A stretch of DNA of 64,000 nucleotides from Manis javanica (Eukaryota > Chordata > Mammalia > Pholidota > Manidae). How positions within the stretch are numbered: position 1 is the first letter of the stretch; each line of letters starts with the position of its first letter. A model generated the notes under the pieces. It was not told the DNA's origin. It worked only from the letters and a program-made list of their open reading frames with translations, and did not search any database. The position numbers were made by a program, and so were the translations under genes. The DNA lies in assembly GCF_040802235.1 (NCBI RefSeq), contig NC_133170.1:43719501-43783500 (forward strand). The letters are read 5' to 3'. This document shows, piece after piece, positions 11,166-22,963 of this stretch.

Positions 11166-12753
11166 AAAAGGTGGTATTCCTTTTTTTTAAACTATTGAAG
11201 ATACAGAAGATTTTAAGTGGTACATGGATAAATATTTCTGTGTTTAATAGGTGCATTTTTTATTGATCATTAGGAAAAACATACTAGAACATCAAAATTG
11301 TGATGGACAATATTGCTTAGGGTGATGGTAATTGTCAAATGTATTTAAATGTTAAGTGCATTTTAAACCATTGTTTAAACATTGGTTATGCGGCCGCAGG
11401 CATGTGTGCAAGGTAGATTTGTACAGCCCCAAAGGACAGTAAGATCACGAGAGGAAAGTGGTAAGATACAAAATGATTCCTCCCAAGGAAAGTAAAGAAT
11501 TGCTGTATGGGTATAAATATCCTATTATTGATCAATAATATTAAGTAAATAATAGTATGAGAGGCACTCGAACATAGTAAAAACTGTGAAGTGCTATGCA
11601 AAGCACTTGACATTTGGGAAACAGAGCCTGATATATTTGCCCCCCTGAGGGGGGATCCCACTTTAGTGCACCTTACAGGCAGCGAGGTGACACCCTGATG
11701 ATTTCAGCGGTGTGAGGTCATAGAGGCTGGTAACCAGGCAACCACCACTGCCCCCTCCCCTCAGTCGGCTCCCTGGCCTTCCCTCCCCTAGCTTTTACCT
11801 CACTGCTCATCCTGCCCCTCCATTGATCTGTCCCCAGGTGATGTATAAGTACGCTGGTCCCTGCACAGACCTTAGTGAGCTTGCTTGTGCAAGGAAATCC
11901 CAGTATCACCATCCATTAGTCTGTCCTGGGCTCTAGGACATCTATACCCATACACCAATTCTTTCCTTTGAGAGTGGTGAGGCCACACAAAGGTTTACAT
12001 CAGAGTGGGACGCAACCCCTTTGTGCTGCAGGCTGGGGACACTTTGGGAGTCCAGGGAAGGATGGCCAGGGCAGGGCAGAAATGGAGGTCACGCTGACAA
12101 TGGTGGTGATGGGGGCCATCACCCTCACCTGCTTGGTGGGACTCCTGGGACACATCACTTGACTTTTCTACCATTTCCCAGGGAACAAGGAATGGTTACT
12201 TGTCTTCTTGCTATTGGGCTGTAGCAGGCCTTTATATAGTGTAAGTACATGTCCTTTGTTGAAGGTATGATTTGCAAGTATTTGCCCCCAAGTCCATGTG
12301 TGGCTTGACTTTTCTTTTCTTTAACAACATGACTCATGAGGGAAATGGAAGTGAAATGTAGGTGGAAAACATAATGAGATCCTGCACATTAGAATGGCTA
12401 AAATAAAAAATGTGAGTGAGAGAAGACATGAAGGTGGTATCAGAGTCCAAGGGTATTGTGTGGAGAGGGGGCAGCATAGTGGGATCCATACACAGCCCGC
12501 TGCATCCACAGCCCGCTGCACAGGGCAATAGGCACTTGGCAACAGCATCAGCTGAAAGGTTCCCAGCAGGAAGGGCCAGCTCTGGTACTCACAGCCCAGA
12601 ATAACCCGAAGGATTGGCGGGGCCATGGGCCATGGCCAGGAAAGGCTGACTCCTAGGATCTGTAGCCTCACCTGTTTACTAAACAGAAACGTCAGTAAGG
12701 CCCAAGTTGCCTTTGTGTTTTTCTTGTAGATTTCTGAAAGTGGTAACAAGTGT

Positions 12754-12789
<36 letters not shown>

Positions 12790-13079
12790 GGAAACAGGAA
12801 TAAGTGAATTTGTACTAGAAGAAAAGGGGAATCCAATCTTTGTTGAAAACTGAACACTAACATTCACTGGAAAGTGAACCCAAGTAGTCCCAGAAACTTT
12901 GTAAGCACTAACAGGGGTGGCGGGGTGGTGCGGTGGGGGTGGGGGGCAGTTTCTAATTGTTCTTCAGGTTTTCTGAGTCTGAGGGTCAGAGATAATGCTG
13001 AAAGCTCATTTGTTTCAAGCCCAAGCATCCAGTCCCCAGGGACTGAGGAGAAGCAGAAAAGAAAAACAAAAAGCTAGTG
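11166..13079. other. Gene-free segment, unit 1
   Basis: No gene seen. Short pieces near 12225-12320 and 12365-12410 resemble L1 fragments (for example TTAGAATGGCTAAAATAAAA) in opposite orientations; the assignment is weak. The CAG tract at 12754-12788 lies inside. Confidence 0.4.
12754..12788. repeat. (AGC)n trinucleotide repeat, unit 1
   Basis: Pure AGC repeat of 35 bases. On the minus strand it gives Leu or Ala runs in chance open frames. Unit 2 has 32 bases, one triplet fewer. Confidence 0.97.
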
Positions 13080-13335
13080 AATCCGTGCAGGAATGTCTGC
13101 TTGGCCCCTTGCAAGCTGCTACTTTATGTGTCTGCACCCCAGCCTCTCCCACGATTTCCCCTCCAAAAGCCCTAACCGCTTGTGTGTCAGGAGGACGGTA
13201 GTTTTTTAAGGCAGGAGCTTTTCACTCCCTCATTTGCCAGCAAGTCAGTAAACTGTTCTTTCCCACCCCAAAACCTTGTCATTGTGTTTTGTGATTTGCC
13301 TTCAGGGAGGACCCAGTTTAGGTATCAGGAGTAGC
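13080..13335 (+). mobile_element. LTR-like fragment, unit 1
   Basis: The segment has the feel of an old LTR R/U5 end: AAAGCCCTAACCGCTTGTG, then a GGAGCTTTTCACTCCCTCAT part and CAGTAAACTGTTCTTTCC followed by ACCTTGTCATTG. Ends are not defined. This is a pattern match from memory and a repeat-library search could reassign it. Confidence 0.4.
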
Positions 13336-14364
13336 ACCCCCCAATCCGCCCCCCGACTGAGTGCCCTCAGTGTCGCTCCTTCAGCGCCAGAGGCCACGGG
13401 GCCCAGTTGCCCTGGAAGAATGCAGAGCTCCTGCCTTCCTCCTTGCTAGCCACAGGGGACTGTACTGGCAAGGAATTCATGCTGTGTGGCAGGTCAAGCA
13501 CAAGCCTCTAGGACTCCCTCTAAAGTGTGTATTGAAAGCAGTAATGCATTCCAGGAGAGGTTACAGAAACCGGTGTCACCGCCAGGGATTTGAAAGATGT
13601 AGGGGTGGTGATTTCCACATACTCTTATAGAAGTCACTCATTTGGCCTACTCAGAAAACAGGTGAATCTTGGAGATGACAGTGCATGATTGTCAATGTAA
13701 TCACAGTGTCTCAAATTGCAGTTACTGCTGCACATGGGGCTTCATCACTTGACCCCCAAGAACTAGTGTGTAACTATTGATCAGGAAAATGCTCTTTGTT
13801 CTCTTCCTGTTAGGAAAGACCAGCAGAGCAGTTAGCTTTCAGCCAGCAAGGAGACAAACTATCTCAGAGGTATATCAAATTTCCAAACTTAGGTTCTAAT
13901 TTAGTCAGAAGGAATCTTCATCTCTTTTTCTCTTCCAGAAGATGTCACACTGGCCCATCCCATTGATGGTATTATGCGTATTAGACCCAGTGATCAGGAA
14001 GTACAACTTGTCTAAGCATATTGATAGCACAGTCACGTGTCAGAAGGTGGGAAATAAATCCAACAAAAATTCAGGGGCCTTTTGCCTTAGAGAAGTTTCT
14101 AGAAGTCTATCGTGTGGACCTGCCAAGCTCTCACTTCCAAGGTGATGAATAAGAGGCTGTATCTGGTCTCCGCTTCCCCCTACTCACAAAGAAAGAAAGA
14201 GCACAGCAGCCTGGTGGACCACCTCGGATTTCAGAGGCAGCATAGACTTCATTTCCAGTGTGCTACTCTGACTCATTCACTGATTGGTCTGAAAAGCACC
14301 TAGTTTGAGAGCAGCCTGGACCTTTGGAAGGTGGATGCCAGTAGATGACACCACCTGGATCTCC
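13336..14364. other. Gene-free segment upstream of the gene, unit 1
   Basis: No certain gene. A stretch at 13942-14048 is open and bordered by an acceptor-like CTTCCAG and a donor-like AAGGTGGGA, but it has no recognisable similarity and is not used in the gene model. Confidence 0.4.
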
Positions 14365-14500
14365 TCTCATTGCCACCCCTTCAAGGTGCACAACTGAAAC
14401 TGGCGTAGAGGGGAAGTGACTTGCCCAAGATCACAAGGCCCGGACCTGGGTCTGACTTGCGTGGTGTTCCACGCTCCATGCCAAGCAGCCCCAACAGCTG
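14365..14500 (+). mobile_element. MIR-like SINE fragment, unit 1
   Basis: Contains AGGGGAAGTGACTTGCCCAA followed by GATCACAAGG and GACCTGGGTCTGACTTGCG, the conserved 3' half of a MIR in plus orientation. Confidence 0.7.
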
Positions 14501-14941
14501 GAGGTGTCGTCCATATATCGTGAGGATGTCCCCAGGGAGGAATGTCTGACATTACCCTGCCTGTGCAGGTTGGGACGTTGGGCAGCTCCTGGGAGGTACC
14601 GTGGCTTCAGCAGGACAGAGAAGTGGTGAGACAAAGAGGCCTGAGCTCAGCTCTTGTGTCCTCAGAGCTGGGACCCTGGTGACATTGCCAAAGAGCGAGG
14701 GGAGGGCTCTGGTGTAGATTTGTGTAGTCATGCATGGCAAGGGCCAGGAAGGTGGGCAGTCAGCAGCCCAGAGGGGCATGTGGGTGTGTCTGAGTGCAGG
14801 GAGGGGCCCAGGAAATGGAACCTTCAGGAAGTGATGTCTCTGATGACACGCCCAGTAGAACCTGAATTGTGATCCGGTGCCCATTTACTGGTCACAGACC
14901 CCAGTCCTGCTCACTTGACCGGAGGCGCTCGACAGAGCAAC

Positions 14942-17900
14942 ATGCGGTCTTGTTGTGCAGAGCATTCTGAAGGTGTGGGAGTCAGGGAAGCCAAGAGGAG
15001 CAGTCTTTCTGCTCGCTGCGGGCGCTGGCTCAGCACCCACCTCCAACGCTTCTGTCCGTGTTTCCCGAGGAGCCCCGAGGTAACACAGGGCAGCCCAGAG
15101 CAGGCCACTCCAGGGCCAGGCCCCAAGTGTGACCCATCCCGGGCTGACCTTCCCACCGGCCCCTTCCGTGTGTGTGTGGTGGGTGTGGGGCATGGGTGGG
15201 ATGGAAGTCTGGGGAGGAGGGTGGCCATTCCTGGGTGGCAGCATGTTGTGAGGTGGTGGCCCCCCGGCGGGGTAGTCAGTGTCACAGCTCTGGTCTCATC
15301 ATTCAGGATGTGGAGGTGAGTGTAGGGACCAGGCACTTCCACCCACATTGTTAATCCTGAGCCTGGGGGGTGTCCTCTCCTTCCCTCACGGAGTGGATTT
15401 CTATTGCAGATGGCCCTGTGTGCCTGATGTCGGGGGCAGGATTTGAGGCCCACATCTCCCCCTGAGGGGAGGTCCAGGCAGCCCCGGGTGGCCCCTCCCA
15501 AGCTACTGGGCGCTGGCTTTTCAGAGCTCCACCCTGGGGAGCGTGTTGGAGCTGGTGGATGGATTCCCCTACTCCATCTCCCAGGACCTTGTTCAAAACC
15601 TGGCAACCTGCCAGGGCCCTCCCAGGGCTTCCCCATGAGAGTGTCCCAGGACAGTCCCATTCCAGAAGGCCTAGAATCTCATTCCCTGGGGCACCCCTTC
15701 CCTCTTCTTGATCGCACCCCAGGGGTCTGGGGACTCTCAGGTGAGTTGCAAACCTCCCTCGTCTTGGAGGTTCCTGGGTTCCCCACTGACTATATCCCTG
15801 CTGACCCCCTCAGCGTGAACATGAGTCAACTGTCAATGGGAGTGAGGTTCCCAAGCGCACGGCTCCCCGGACGGGTGAGAGGAGGAAGTGGAGGAGGTGC
15901 ACCTCCCGAGTGGATCCAGCTATAAACATCAGCCGGAGCACTCCTGAGTTCACACTCCCTCCCGAGGACGCTGACCAGCCGACCACGGGCCAGCGGCCCC
16001 CCCGGTGAGCCTCCACCCCACCTCCTCGGCACAGTCAGGCCTCTGCCCGCAGCCCGCTGTGTGTCTTGAGTGTCTCCACACGTGTCTGAGCTGCCACATG
16101 CTCCTCTGACAGGCAGGGTGGCTGGTGATCAGCCTGTTAGGTTGCCCATGGGGATTACGAGAGGAGTCTTAGATGGGCTCCCCTGGTCCTGGGCAGTGCA
16201 GAAAGGACTCCTGGCCAAGCTGGGCCACTTTGGTGCTATTACTCTTTTGTACTCGATGAAAAGCCTTTGGCCTTACCTATCAGGCACTTCAATTTGGAAA
16301 AGCACATGGAAAGAAGCCTTGGGAACGGGGAGGTGGGGGCTCGCAATTCCCTGTGGCTGGTCCTGGTCCTTGTCCTCACCGTGGCCAGATGAAGGACCCC
16401 TGGGGGCAGCAGAGGGGTACCTGGCAAGGTTCTGTTAGGACTTCCTTCAGCAACAATAGGTATGAAGCACTCACTTTGTGCAGGCCCTTTGGGGACACTT
16501 AGCATAACTGAGTGAAGGAAGCAGACAGAATACTGGGACCCTGTCCCATGTGGAGTCGGGCAGTCACTTCAGGCATCATCCGCAGGTCACGGCCGGAGAG
16601 CGTCACGGGCGATGCCCTCATGGCCTCCTCATGTAACAGGGGGCATGACAAGAGGCCTGAGGAGGATCTGAAAATGTGAGCATTCACTGGGTCCAGAGGG
16701 GGCACGGTCCATCTGCTCAGAAACGGCGGAGGAGGAGTTTGGGGCTTGGGGCAGGGGAGCTCAGCAGAACCCAGCAGGTCACCGATCTTTGGATTGCCAC
16801 AGGAGAGCTGATGACAGGGGATGTCCTATTTGGGAGGATGGGAAAGGATGGGATCCCAGGACAGACACACAGGGTCTGTAAGGTGAAGGGCAGGTGCCTG
16901 GACAGGCAGGGGAACGCACAGTGGCCACGCCCGCAAAACGGTGGGCTGGGAGGGCAGTGTGGCTGGAAAGACCAGGCTTCTCACTCTTCTACCCCCAGGC
17001 CCAAGCCCCACCCCGGTATCCGACGGGCTAGGCGCCATGCCTGGGAGCCAGCTCATGTGCCCAGCGTCCTCCATGGCATCCAGCCTTCATCCATCCCAGA
17101 GGGCCGAGTCCTCCACCACTTGGTCCAGGAGGAGCACCTGGGGCCCACGGTGGCTGAGCTGGAAGGTGAGGGGCTGCAGCCAGGGGACCGTCTAGGGTGG
17201 GCTTTCCAGACTGGGGTTCCCTTCAAGGCAGTGAGGGCTTTTCTGTCATCGTAAGGTGTGGGGAATCAGCCCCGGGGTGACCGTGTCCCTGTGTCCTGCT
17301 CCAGAACCACGGCAGATGCAGCTGGCTCCAGAGGCACAGGGAGGGCCGGATTCATCACTAGAGCCTGTTGAGGATCCCTGTGAGACCCCTGTGCTGGAGC
17401 TACGGCCGGTGTCACCTGCTTCAGGCCCTGCAGAGCCGCAGAATATCCCAGCAGTGGCCTCAGCCCTGGTGCCAGGCCCTGAGCTCGAGCCCCATGAGCC
17501 GTCAGGCACGGTACCTGGAGTACTTCCCAGAATGGCACTGATCCTGGCCGAGCCAGAGCCATGTCCAGAGTCCATCAGCCCCTGTGGTGTGAACACCTGG
17601 GATATCCCAGGAGTGGTCTCATGCCCCGAGCTGGAGTCCGATGTGCCATCAGAATGCAGCAGGTCAGCGATCTTTGGATTCCCATGGGCAGGCTGATGAC
17701 TGGGGACATCCTATTTGGGAGATTGGGAAAGGATGGGGTCCCAGGAGAGACACACAGTGTCTGAAGGGGAAGGAGCAGTTGCTTCGACAGGCAGGGGAAT
17801 GCCCAGTGGCCAGTCCTACAGAAGGTTGGGCTGGGAAGGCAGTGGAGCTGGAAAGACCAGGCTTCTAACACTTCCACACACAGGCCTACCCCCAGTCCCG

Positions 17901-20900
17901 GGATGCGACTGGCTGGGTGCCATACCTGGGAGCCCAAGCATGTGCCCAGCGTCCTCCATGGCAGCCAGCTTTCATCCATCCCAGAGGGCCGAGTCCTTCA
18001 CCACTTGGTCCAGGAGGAGCACGTGGGGCCCACGGTGGCAGAGATGGAAGGTGAGGGCCTGCAGCCAGGGAACCATCTAGGGTGGGCTTTCCAGACTGGG
18101 GTTCCCTTCAAGGCAGTGAGGGATTTCTGTCATTGTAAGGCATGGTGAATCAGCCCCGGGGTGACCATGTCCCTGTGTCCTGCTCCAGAACCACGGCAGA
18201 TGCAGATGGCTCCAGAGGCACAGGGAGGGCCGGATTCATCGCTAGAGCCTGTTGAGGATCCCCGTGAGACCCCTGTGCTGGAGCTACGGCCGGTGTCACC
18301 TGCTTCAGGCCCTGCAGAGCCAGAGGATGTCCCAGCTGTGGCCGCAACCCCGGTGCCAGGCCCTGAGCTGCAGCCCCATGAGCCCTCAGGCATGGTGCCC
18401 GGACCACTTGATGGAATGGCACCAGGCCTGGCAGAGCCCGAGGCAGTACTGGAGCCCACCAGCCCCTGTGCCGTGAACACCTGGGATGTGCCGAGGGAGG
18501 AGGAGCCGACCATCCTGGCGTTTCCCCCTCGCCTGGTGGCCGAGCAGCTGACCCTGATGTGTGCGGTGAGCAGAGCGGGCTCTCTGGGTCAGGCGTGGGC
18601 CTTCCCTGTGTCACGGGCTGCCTCAGACCTGCTATGGACTCATGTGATCTGGGCCCAAGTCCCCACAGCTTCCCCACGGACTCACCCCGTGTCATGAGAG
18701 ACTCTCCTCACCCACAAGCCTTCAGTGACCATACAGGGACAGTATGGCTAGCACTTAGGGATACTTGCAGACCAATGAGGAGGAATGGAGGGAAGGTGGG
18801 CAGGGCCTGGCTGGGATGGGAGGGGCAGGAAATGGGAGGCATGCTCTGGGAGGTGCCGCCAGGGCCTTAGGTCCTTAGGCCATTGGCCTGGCAGGCCTCC
18901 ACAGACTCTCCACTTCAGAGGCCCCTGCCATGGACCTGACTGCATGGGAGACACAGACACCAAGAAAGGCCCTGGGTGGAATTGTTTTGGGGAAAACTGC
19001 ACCTGAGTGGGCAGCTGGATCTACGGGGTTGCAGAATGGAAGGCAGATGCCCCAGGATGGGCAGGGTGAGCTGCCTTGTGTGGCAGGGAGGAGGTGTGTG
19101 AGGGTGTCTGCGAGCAAAGCCCCTCTGTTCCTCGCCACTGTGGCGTCCTGTGTATCTGGTCCTGGGAGCCTCAGTGGATGGGGTCCGAAGGCCAGTTGGC
19201 CACAAGGCCTACAGCACATCCTCAGCTGCGTGGGCTCCAGCTCTGACCAGAAACTCTGCCTGGGCATATGGGCACCAGGGGCACAGCAGGATGACACCCC
19301 TTGTCATCCCCAGGTGCTGTTCACCGAGGTGGCATATGCTGAATGCCAGGCCTACTTTTGGCACCAGTCACAGATGGGAGGCCTTGAGCTCCTGGCCCCC
19401 ACCATCCATCGCATCATCAGGCAATGCGGTGACACGGCTAATTTGGTCACCTCTTCCTGCCTCGGTGCCCCGAGCATGACATCCCGGGACAGGGCCCGAG
19501 TGGTGAAGTTCTGGATCCAGGTGGCCAAGGTATGTCATTGGACAGCCAATGGGGTCCATCCTGGCATCTTGGGAACTGCTCCCCTCCTTTGCCAGCCATC
19601 ATGATGGATGGCTGCCATCTGACCCAGCACAGTCCCTGGGTCCCTCGAGCCAGGGGTGTGCAGACCTGCACTTGTAGGCCTCAGCGGTGGGACAACCGTA
19701 CCTGGCCCCTTTCTTGAGTTGAGCTACAGTCTTCCACCCAGGATGGCTGCTCTCCTGGTACCAGGTGTGCTGGACTCCCTGGGTGTCTGTCTCCTTAAGG
19801 AAAGGAGTACATGGGGTGACAGAGCAGAGAGGCAGGCCCCTCTCTCAGCTCTGTCTTCCCTCCCAGGAGTGTCTGGCCCTCAAAAATTTCGCGTCCCTTC
19901 GTGCCATTCTCTTGGCCCTGCAGAGCCCAGCTGTACGTCGTCTGGAGAGCACCTGGCGACATGTTCCCTGGTGGGTTGTCCTGTCCCCAGGACTAGGGCA
20001 CCTAAGAGGATAAGGTCACCCCTAGGTTTGGTAGTTTCCGTCAGTCGGCTGGGACTTCCCGGGAGGCAGCAGAGCCTAGGGACAGGGATCGTGGGCTCTC
20101 GGATTCCCCTGTGGGGTTAGGCCAGGGGTTCTCCTGGAAGAATCGGTTTCCTGCAATGTCAGGTGTGGGTTGAAACCAATTGGAGATTTTGAGCATGTGC
20201 TCTTCAGCAGGAGGTCTCTGCCCCAAGGACAGTGACCTGGCCCAAAGCAGATTTGCCCCCATGAGGACTGGGAATGGAGGCCCAGGGTGGAAACATGCAG
20301 CCCCCTCCGCAGGCCACGGATTCCCCAGGGCTCAGGGCTGTGGTGGAAAGCCTCATGCAGGCTTGTGGATCTCCTGGGTGCCCCAGGAAAAGGGTCTGCC
20401 CCCAACTCTCCACCTACTGGCCATGTGTCTCCCTCTTCCTCTCCCCTCCCCTTAGGAAGAGCTCCAGGATATATAAAAACCTTAAAAAGAGGGACAAGGG
20501 CATTAACAGGAAGTGGCTCCTCGAGGTAAATGGAGGCTAGAGGTCTGGAAGGGAGGGGGTCCTTGGGGCAAGTCCTCTGTTGTGCTGTGGCCCATACTTG
20601 GGGCAGACTCGAGGTGTGTGTGGGGTGAGAGGGGGTAGCTGATGGGGAAAGTAGGGTCCAGCAGGACCCCGAGGGTCCTGCTTGTCTCCCTCCCTTGCTC
20701 CACTTGACTGGGGACCTGACAACCAGTGAGGACCAGAGGATGGTACCCCAGTCAGGGCTGGGGCTGGCATGTGGTCAGCAGCACGGGTAGGGCCTATGGC
20801 TGAGCAATGTCGGCCTCTCCCCTGGGTCCCCTGAGCTGGTCACTGCCCCACTGAAGCCTTGGGCATCTCATCTGGTCATCAAGGATTGTCACCTTGGGGT

Positions 20901-22963
20901 GTGGGCCTCCCAGGTGAGCAGGGTCCAGGGAGCACAAAATGGGCTTCAGCTTTGTGCCCATCCCACCTGTTCGTGTGAGGGGAGCTCTGGTGAGAGCCAG
21001 GTGACAGACAGTAAGTCCTCAGGGCACCCTGGGAGGCAGAGGGATCTCCCCTGGCACTCTGTAGGTGACGAAACCCCTTAGGGCGTCCAGCCATGGCCCA
21101 CAGACACCTGTGAGTATTAGTGAGTGCTTGAGCTGGGATCGCCCTAGGCTGAGAGCCTGTTGGAGGTGGGGACAGCATAGGTACTAGGAGACTCAGAGGG
21201 CAATGCATCCATCAAGCAAGGTCTGGTGGTGGGAGGCCATGTGGGAGGGAAGCATGAGCACTTGAGTGTCCTGGACCTTGCAGGAGGCGAAGTCCATCGC
21301 GACGAAACTGCTGTGGGCCACCAGGGGATCCCAGGGTAGGAAGCAGCAGGTGAGAGTGGCGTGGCGCGGGTCCTGGGTGGTGGGGGCGACCTTGTACCTG
21401 CTCCTGGTGCCAGCAGCCCTGAGCTGCCAGCACTGGGGTGACCAGGAGGAGGGCGAGAGCAGCTGGGTACAGGGGGAAGTTGGAGGACAGGTGCAGGGAC
21501 CACAGGTCCTGGGATTGGCCACAAGCCAGCCCTGGGAGGGACCAGGAGAGCAGCGCAGGGCGAAGGGAGGGGAGGGAGGCAGCACAAGGGTGGTCCAAGG
21601 GAGCTGGGGGCTGCAGGTGTGGGGTTCAGGGGAGGCTCTGTGGGTGCCCGTGAGGCAGGTGGGTACTCATCACCTCCACACCCAGGTGGCACAGGGCATG
21701 GTCCCCTTCCTCGGACTGTTCTTGGATGACCTGCTCGTAGACAAACTCCCGGAACATAATGAGGATGTGAGTGAGCCCAGAGGGGCATGGGTGGTGGGGG
21801 GGTGGGGCAGGATGGTGAGCTTTAGAGAGGAGAGAGGCCCCAGTGAGCCCGGAGCTCGCAGCACCCGGCCAGCCCTCTCCTGAGAGTCTCCCATCCATCT
21901 CACGAGCTGGGCTGCTTGGAGAGGACTGCCAGAAGGATCCCCCTAAGCCCTGGTCCTGTCCCTGGGCAGGTGGGGCTGAGGGCTACAGGGGGCAGCATCT
22001 GAGCAGGACTGGCCTCCTGCTCAGGCGCTGCCCTAGCGAGGGGATGTTGCTCCTTCAGGGCAGGAAGCACATCATGGGGCTGGCAGTGCCTTCCCGCCTG
22101 AGGCCTCAGCTCCCTAGTCCAGTCCCCGTTCTTGGTAACCCCGATGCTGGGGTAGGTCTGGGTGCTATTTCTCGGCAGGCCTGCCCCTTGGAGGGCCCTG
22201 GCAGTCCTCCAACTTGAGAAAGAGTGGGGACATTCTGGCCCTGTTCTGGGCCCAGGGGACTGCTACTGATGCACTTTGTTTGCCTTCCTGCCTTCCAGGG
22301 TGACAAGACGAGCAAGAGAGTGTTGAGTGTAGTACCACATAAGGTGAGAAATGGAGTCAAGATCCCTGGGCAGGACCCCGTCTGGCCCATTCCCTGGGTC
22401 TAACGTGTCTTGACAGAGTTAAGATATGCAGAGCTGGGGGCACTGAAGGCTTTGTCAAGTGGGGGATGGGGTGGCATCAAGGCCGCCTTCCTGGAGGAGG
22501 AGCTGGAGACCCAACAGTAGGAACAGGCAGGGCTGGTAGGCATTGGAGGGAAGGTGGTTTCCTTTGTGAGCAAAGATCCAGGACCATCCCACTGCCCCAC
22601 TCCTCACTCCCCTCCTTGTCTGCATCCTGCCCTTCCTCTGCCCCAGGTCACTCTCGTCCTGGGTGAGATCTTGATGCACAAGCGCATGGCCGCGCTGTAC
22701 TACCTGGAGCCCGATGAGCACTTTTTCAAGTCCTTTTTCCAGGCCGTGGAGCCCATGGATGAAGAGGAGAGGTGAGGCTGCCAGGAGGCGGGTGTGGGCT
22801 CCAGCTGCCAGCAGGCTCTTGGAGAAGGGCCCCAGACGTGTGGCTCCAGAGGCTCACAGGTGGCCCTCTGTCCTGCAGCTACAGCCTGTCCTGCCAGCTG
22901 GAGCCCCCACGCCAGAGGGCTGGCAGAAAGGGACTGTTTTTCTTCAGGTCCCACAAGAGTTAA
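14942..22963 (+). CDS. RGL4-like: RalGDS/RGL4-like Ral guanine-nucleotide exchange factor, unit 1 (spliced, 14 coding exons)
   Basis: Predicted exchange factor that would load GTP onto Ral GTPases. Proposed exons: 14942-15079, 15814-16004, 16999-17165, 17305-17662, 17884-18050, 18189-18565, 19314-19529, 19867-19970, 20456-20525, 21284-21349, 21686-21766, 22299-22343, 22647-22771, 22879-22963. All introns are GT-AG and all phases match, giving 729 codons from ATG to stop. The first half is a Pro/Glu-rich linker made of a duplicated exon pair. The second half is a RasGEF (CDC25) domain: FPPRLVAEQLTLM, TSSCLGAPSMTSRDRARVV, FWIQVAKECLALKNF, a PFLGLFLDDL block and YSLSCQLEPP near the end. These blocks order exactly as in RalGDS/RGL proteins and resemble RGL4 most. 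No intact REM or Ras-association domain is seen. The last exon lacks one C compared with unit 2, so the final 18 or so residues are frame-shifted. The exon 1 start and the weak donor GTCAGC at 17663 are the least certain parts; transcription is unproven. Confidence 0.8.
15525..15638 (+). pseudogene. Degenerate RalGDS-type second exon, unit 1
   Basis: After a good acceptor (GGCTTTTCAG) the phase-0 frame reads SSTLGSVLELVDGFPYSIS, which resembles the conserved segment at the start of the RalGDS REM region (family memory: an SSTQE...ELxxGxxYSIS pattern). The frame then hits TGA at about 15636-15638 before any usable donor. Exon 1 (phase 0 end) can splice instead straight to 15814 (phase 0 start), so the gene can skip it. 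Read as a relic of the lost REM domain; both units carry it. Confidence 0.5.
16445..16680 (+). repeat. Old interspersed-repeat-like segment in an intron, unit 1
   Basis: Pattern resembling a common ancient mammalian repeat: GCACTCACTTTGTGCAGGCC, then GGGGACACTTAGC, GAAGGAAGCAGACAG and CCCTGTCCCATGTGGAGTC. I cannot assign the family by eye. Confidence 0.4.
16772..18540 (+). repeat. Internal 885-bp tandem duplication of a linker exon pair, unit 1
   Basis: The segments starting CAGCAGGTC at 16772 and 17657 are homologous over about 885 bp. Each holds a 167-bp exon (16999-17165; 17884-18050) encoding SSIPEGRVLHHLVQEEH and a longer exon (17305-17662; 18189-18565) rich in Pro, Glu and Ala (GPELEPHEPSG, GPELQPHEPSG). 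The exon pair enters and leaves in phase 2, so the duplication adds about 175 residues without breaking the frame. The first long exon must use the donor GTCAGC at 17663, which lies exactly at the duplication junction; the second reads on into FPPRLVAEQLTLM. Confidence 0.85.
19314..22963 (+). CDS. RGL4-like: RasGEF catalytic-domain exons of the unit 1 gene
   Basis: Eight exons hold the catalytic core. Exon 19314-19529 (72 codons, phase 0 at both ends) carries TSSCLG and DRARVVKFWIQVA, the structurally conserved region around the Ras-family binding face. Exon 19867-19970 gives ECLALKNFASLRAI and ends in phase 2. Exons 20456-20525 and 21284-21349 encode a short basic region where the family has its helical hairpin. 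Exon 21686-21766 gives QGMVPFLGLFLDDLL. A 45-bp exon, 22299-22343, gives KTSKRVL. Exon 22647-22771 contains YYLEPDEHFFKSFF. Splice acceptors all have good pyrimidine tracts. The reading frame is intact in every exon until the C deletion in the last one, so this copy keeps a complete domain. Confidence 0.85.

Noticed and set aside
12321-12863. 180-codon minus-strand frame with a poly-Leu run
   Set aside because: The Leu run is the AGC microsatellite read on the other strand; flanks lack any recognisable domain.
13942-14048. Possible upstream exon starting at ATG 13942
   Set aside because: It is open and bordered by splice-like sites but shows no similarity to the RalGDS family and is not needed for an in-frame model.
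16676-17254. 192-codon unspliced frame across two exons of the gene
   Set aside because: It is an exon (16999-17165) plus intron sequence on both sides; clean splice sites and the phase-matched neighbours support the spliced model instead.
21144-21788. Minus-strand 214-codon Pro-rich frame (also 52149-52793)
   Set aside because: It lies antisense to two short exons and their GC-rich introns, has overlapping alternative frames and no domain.
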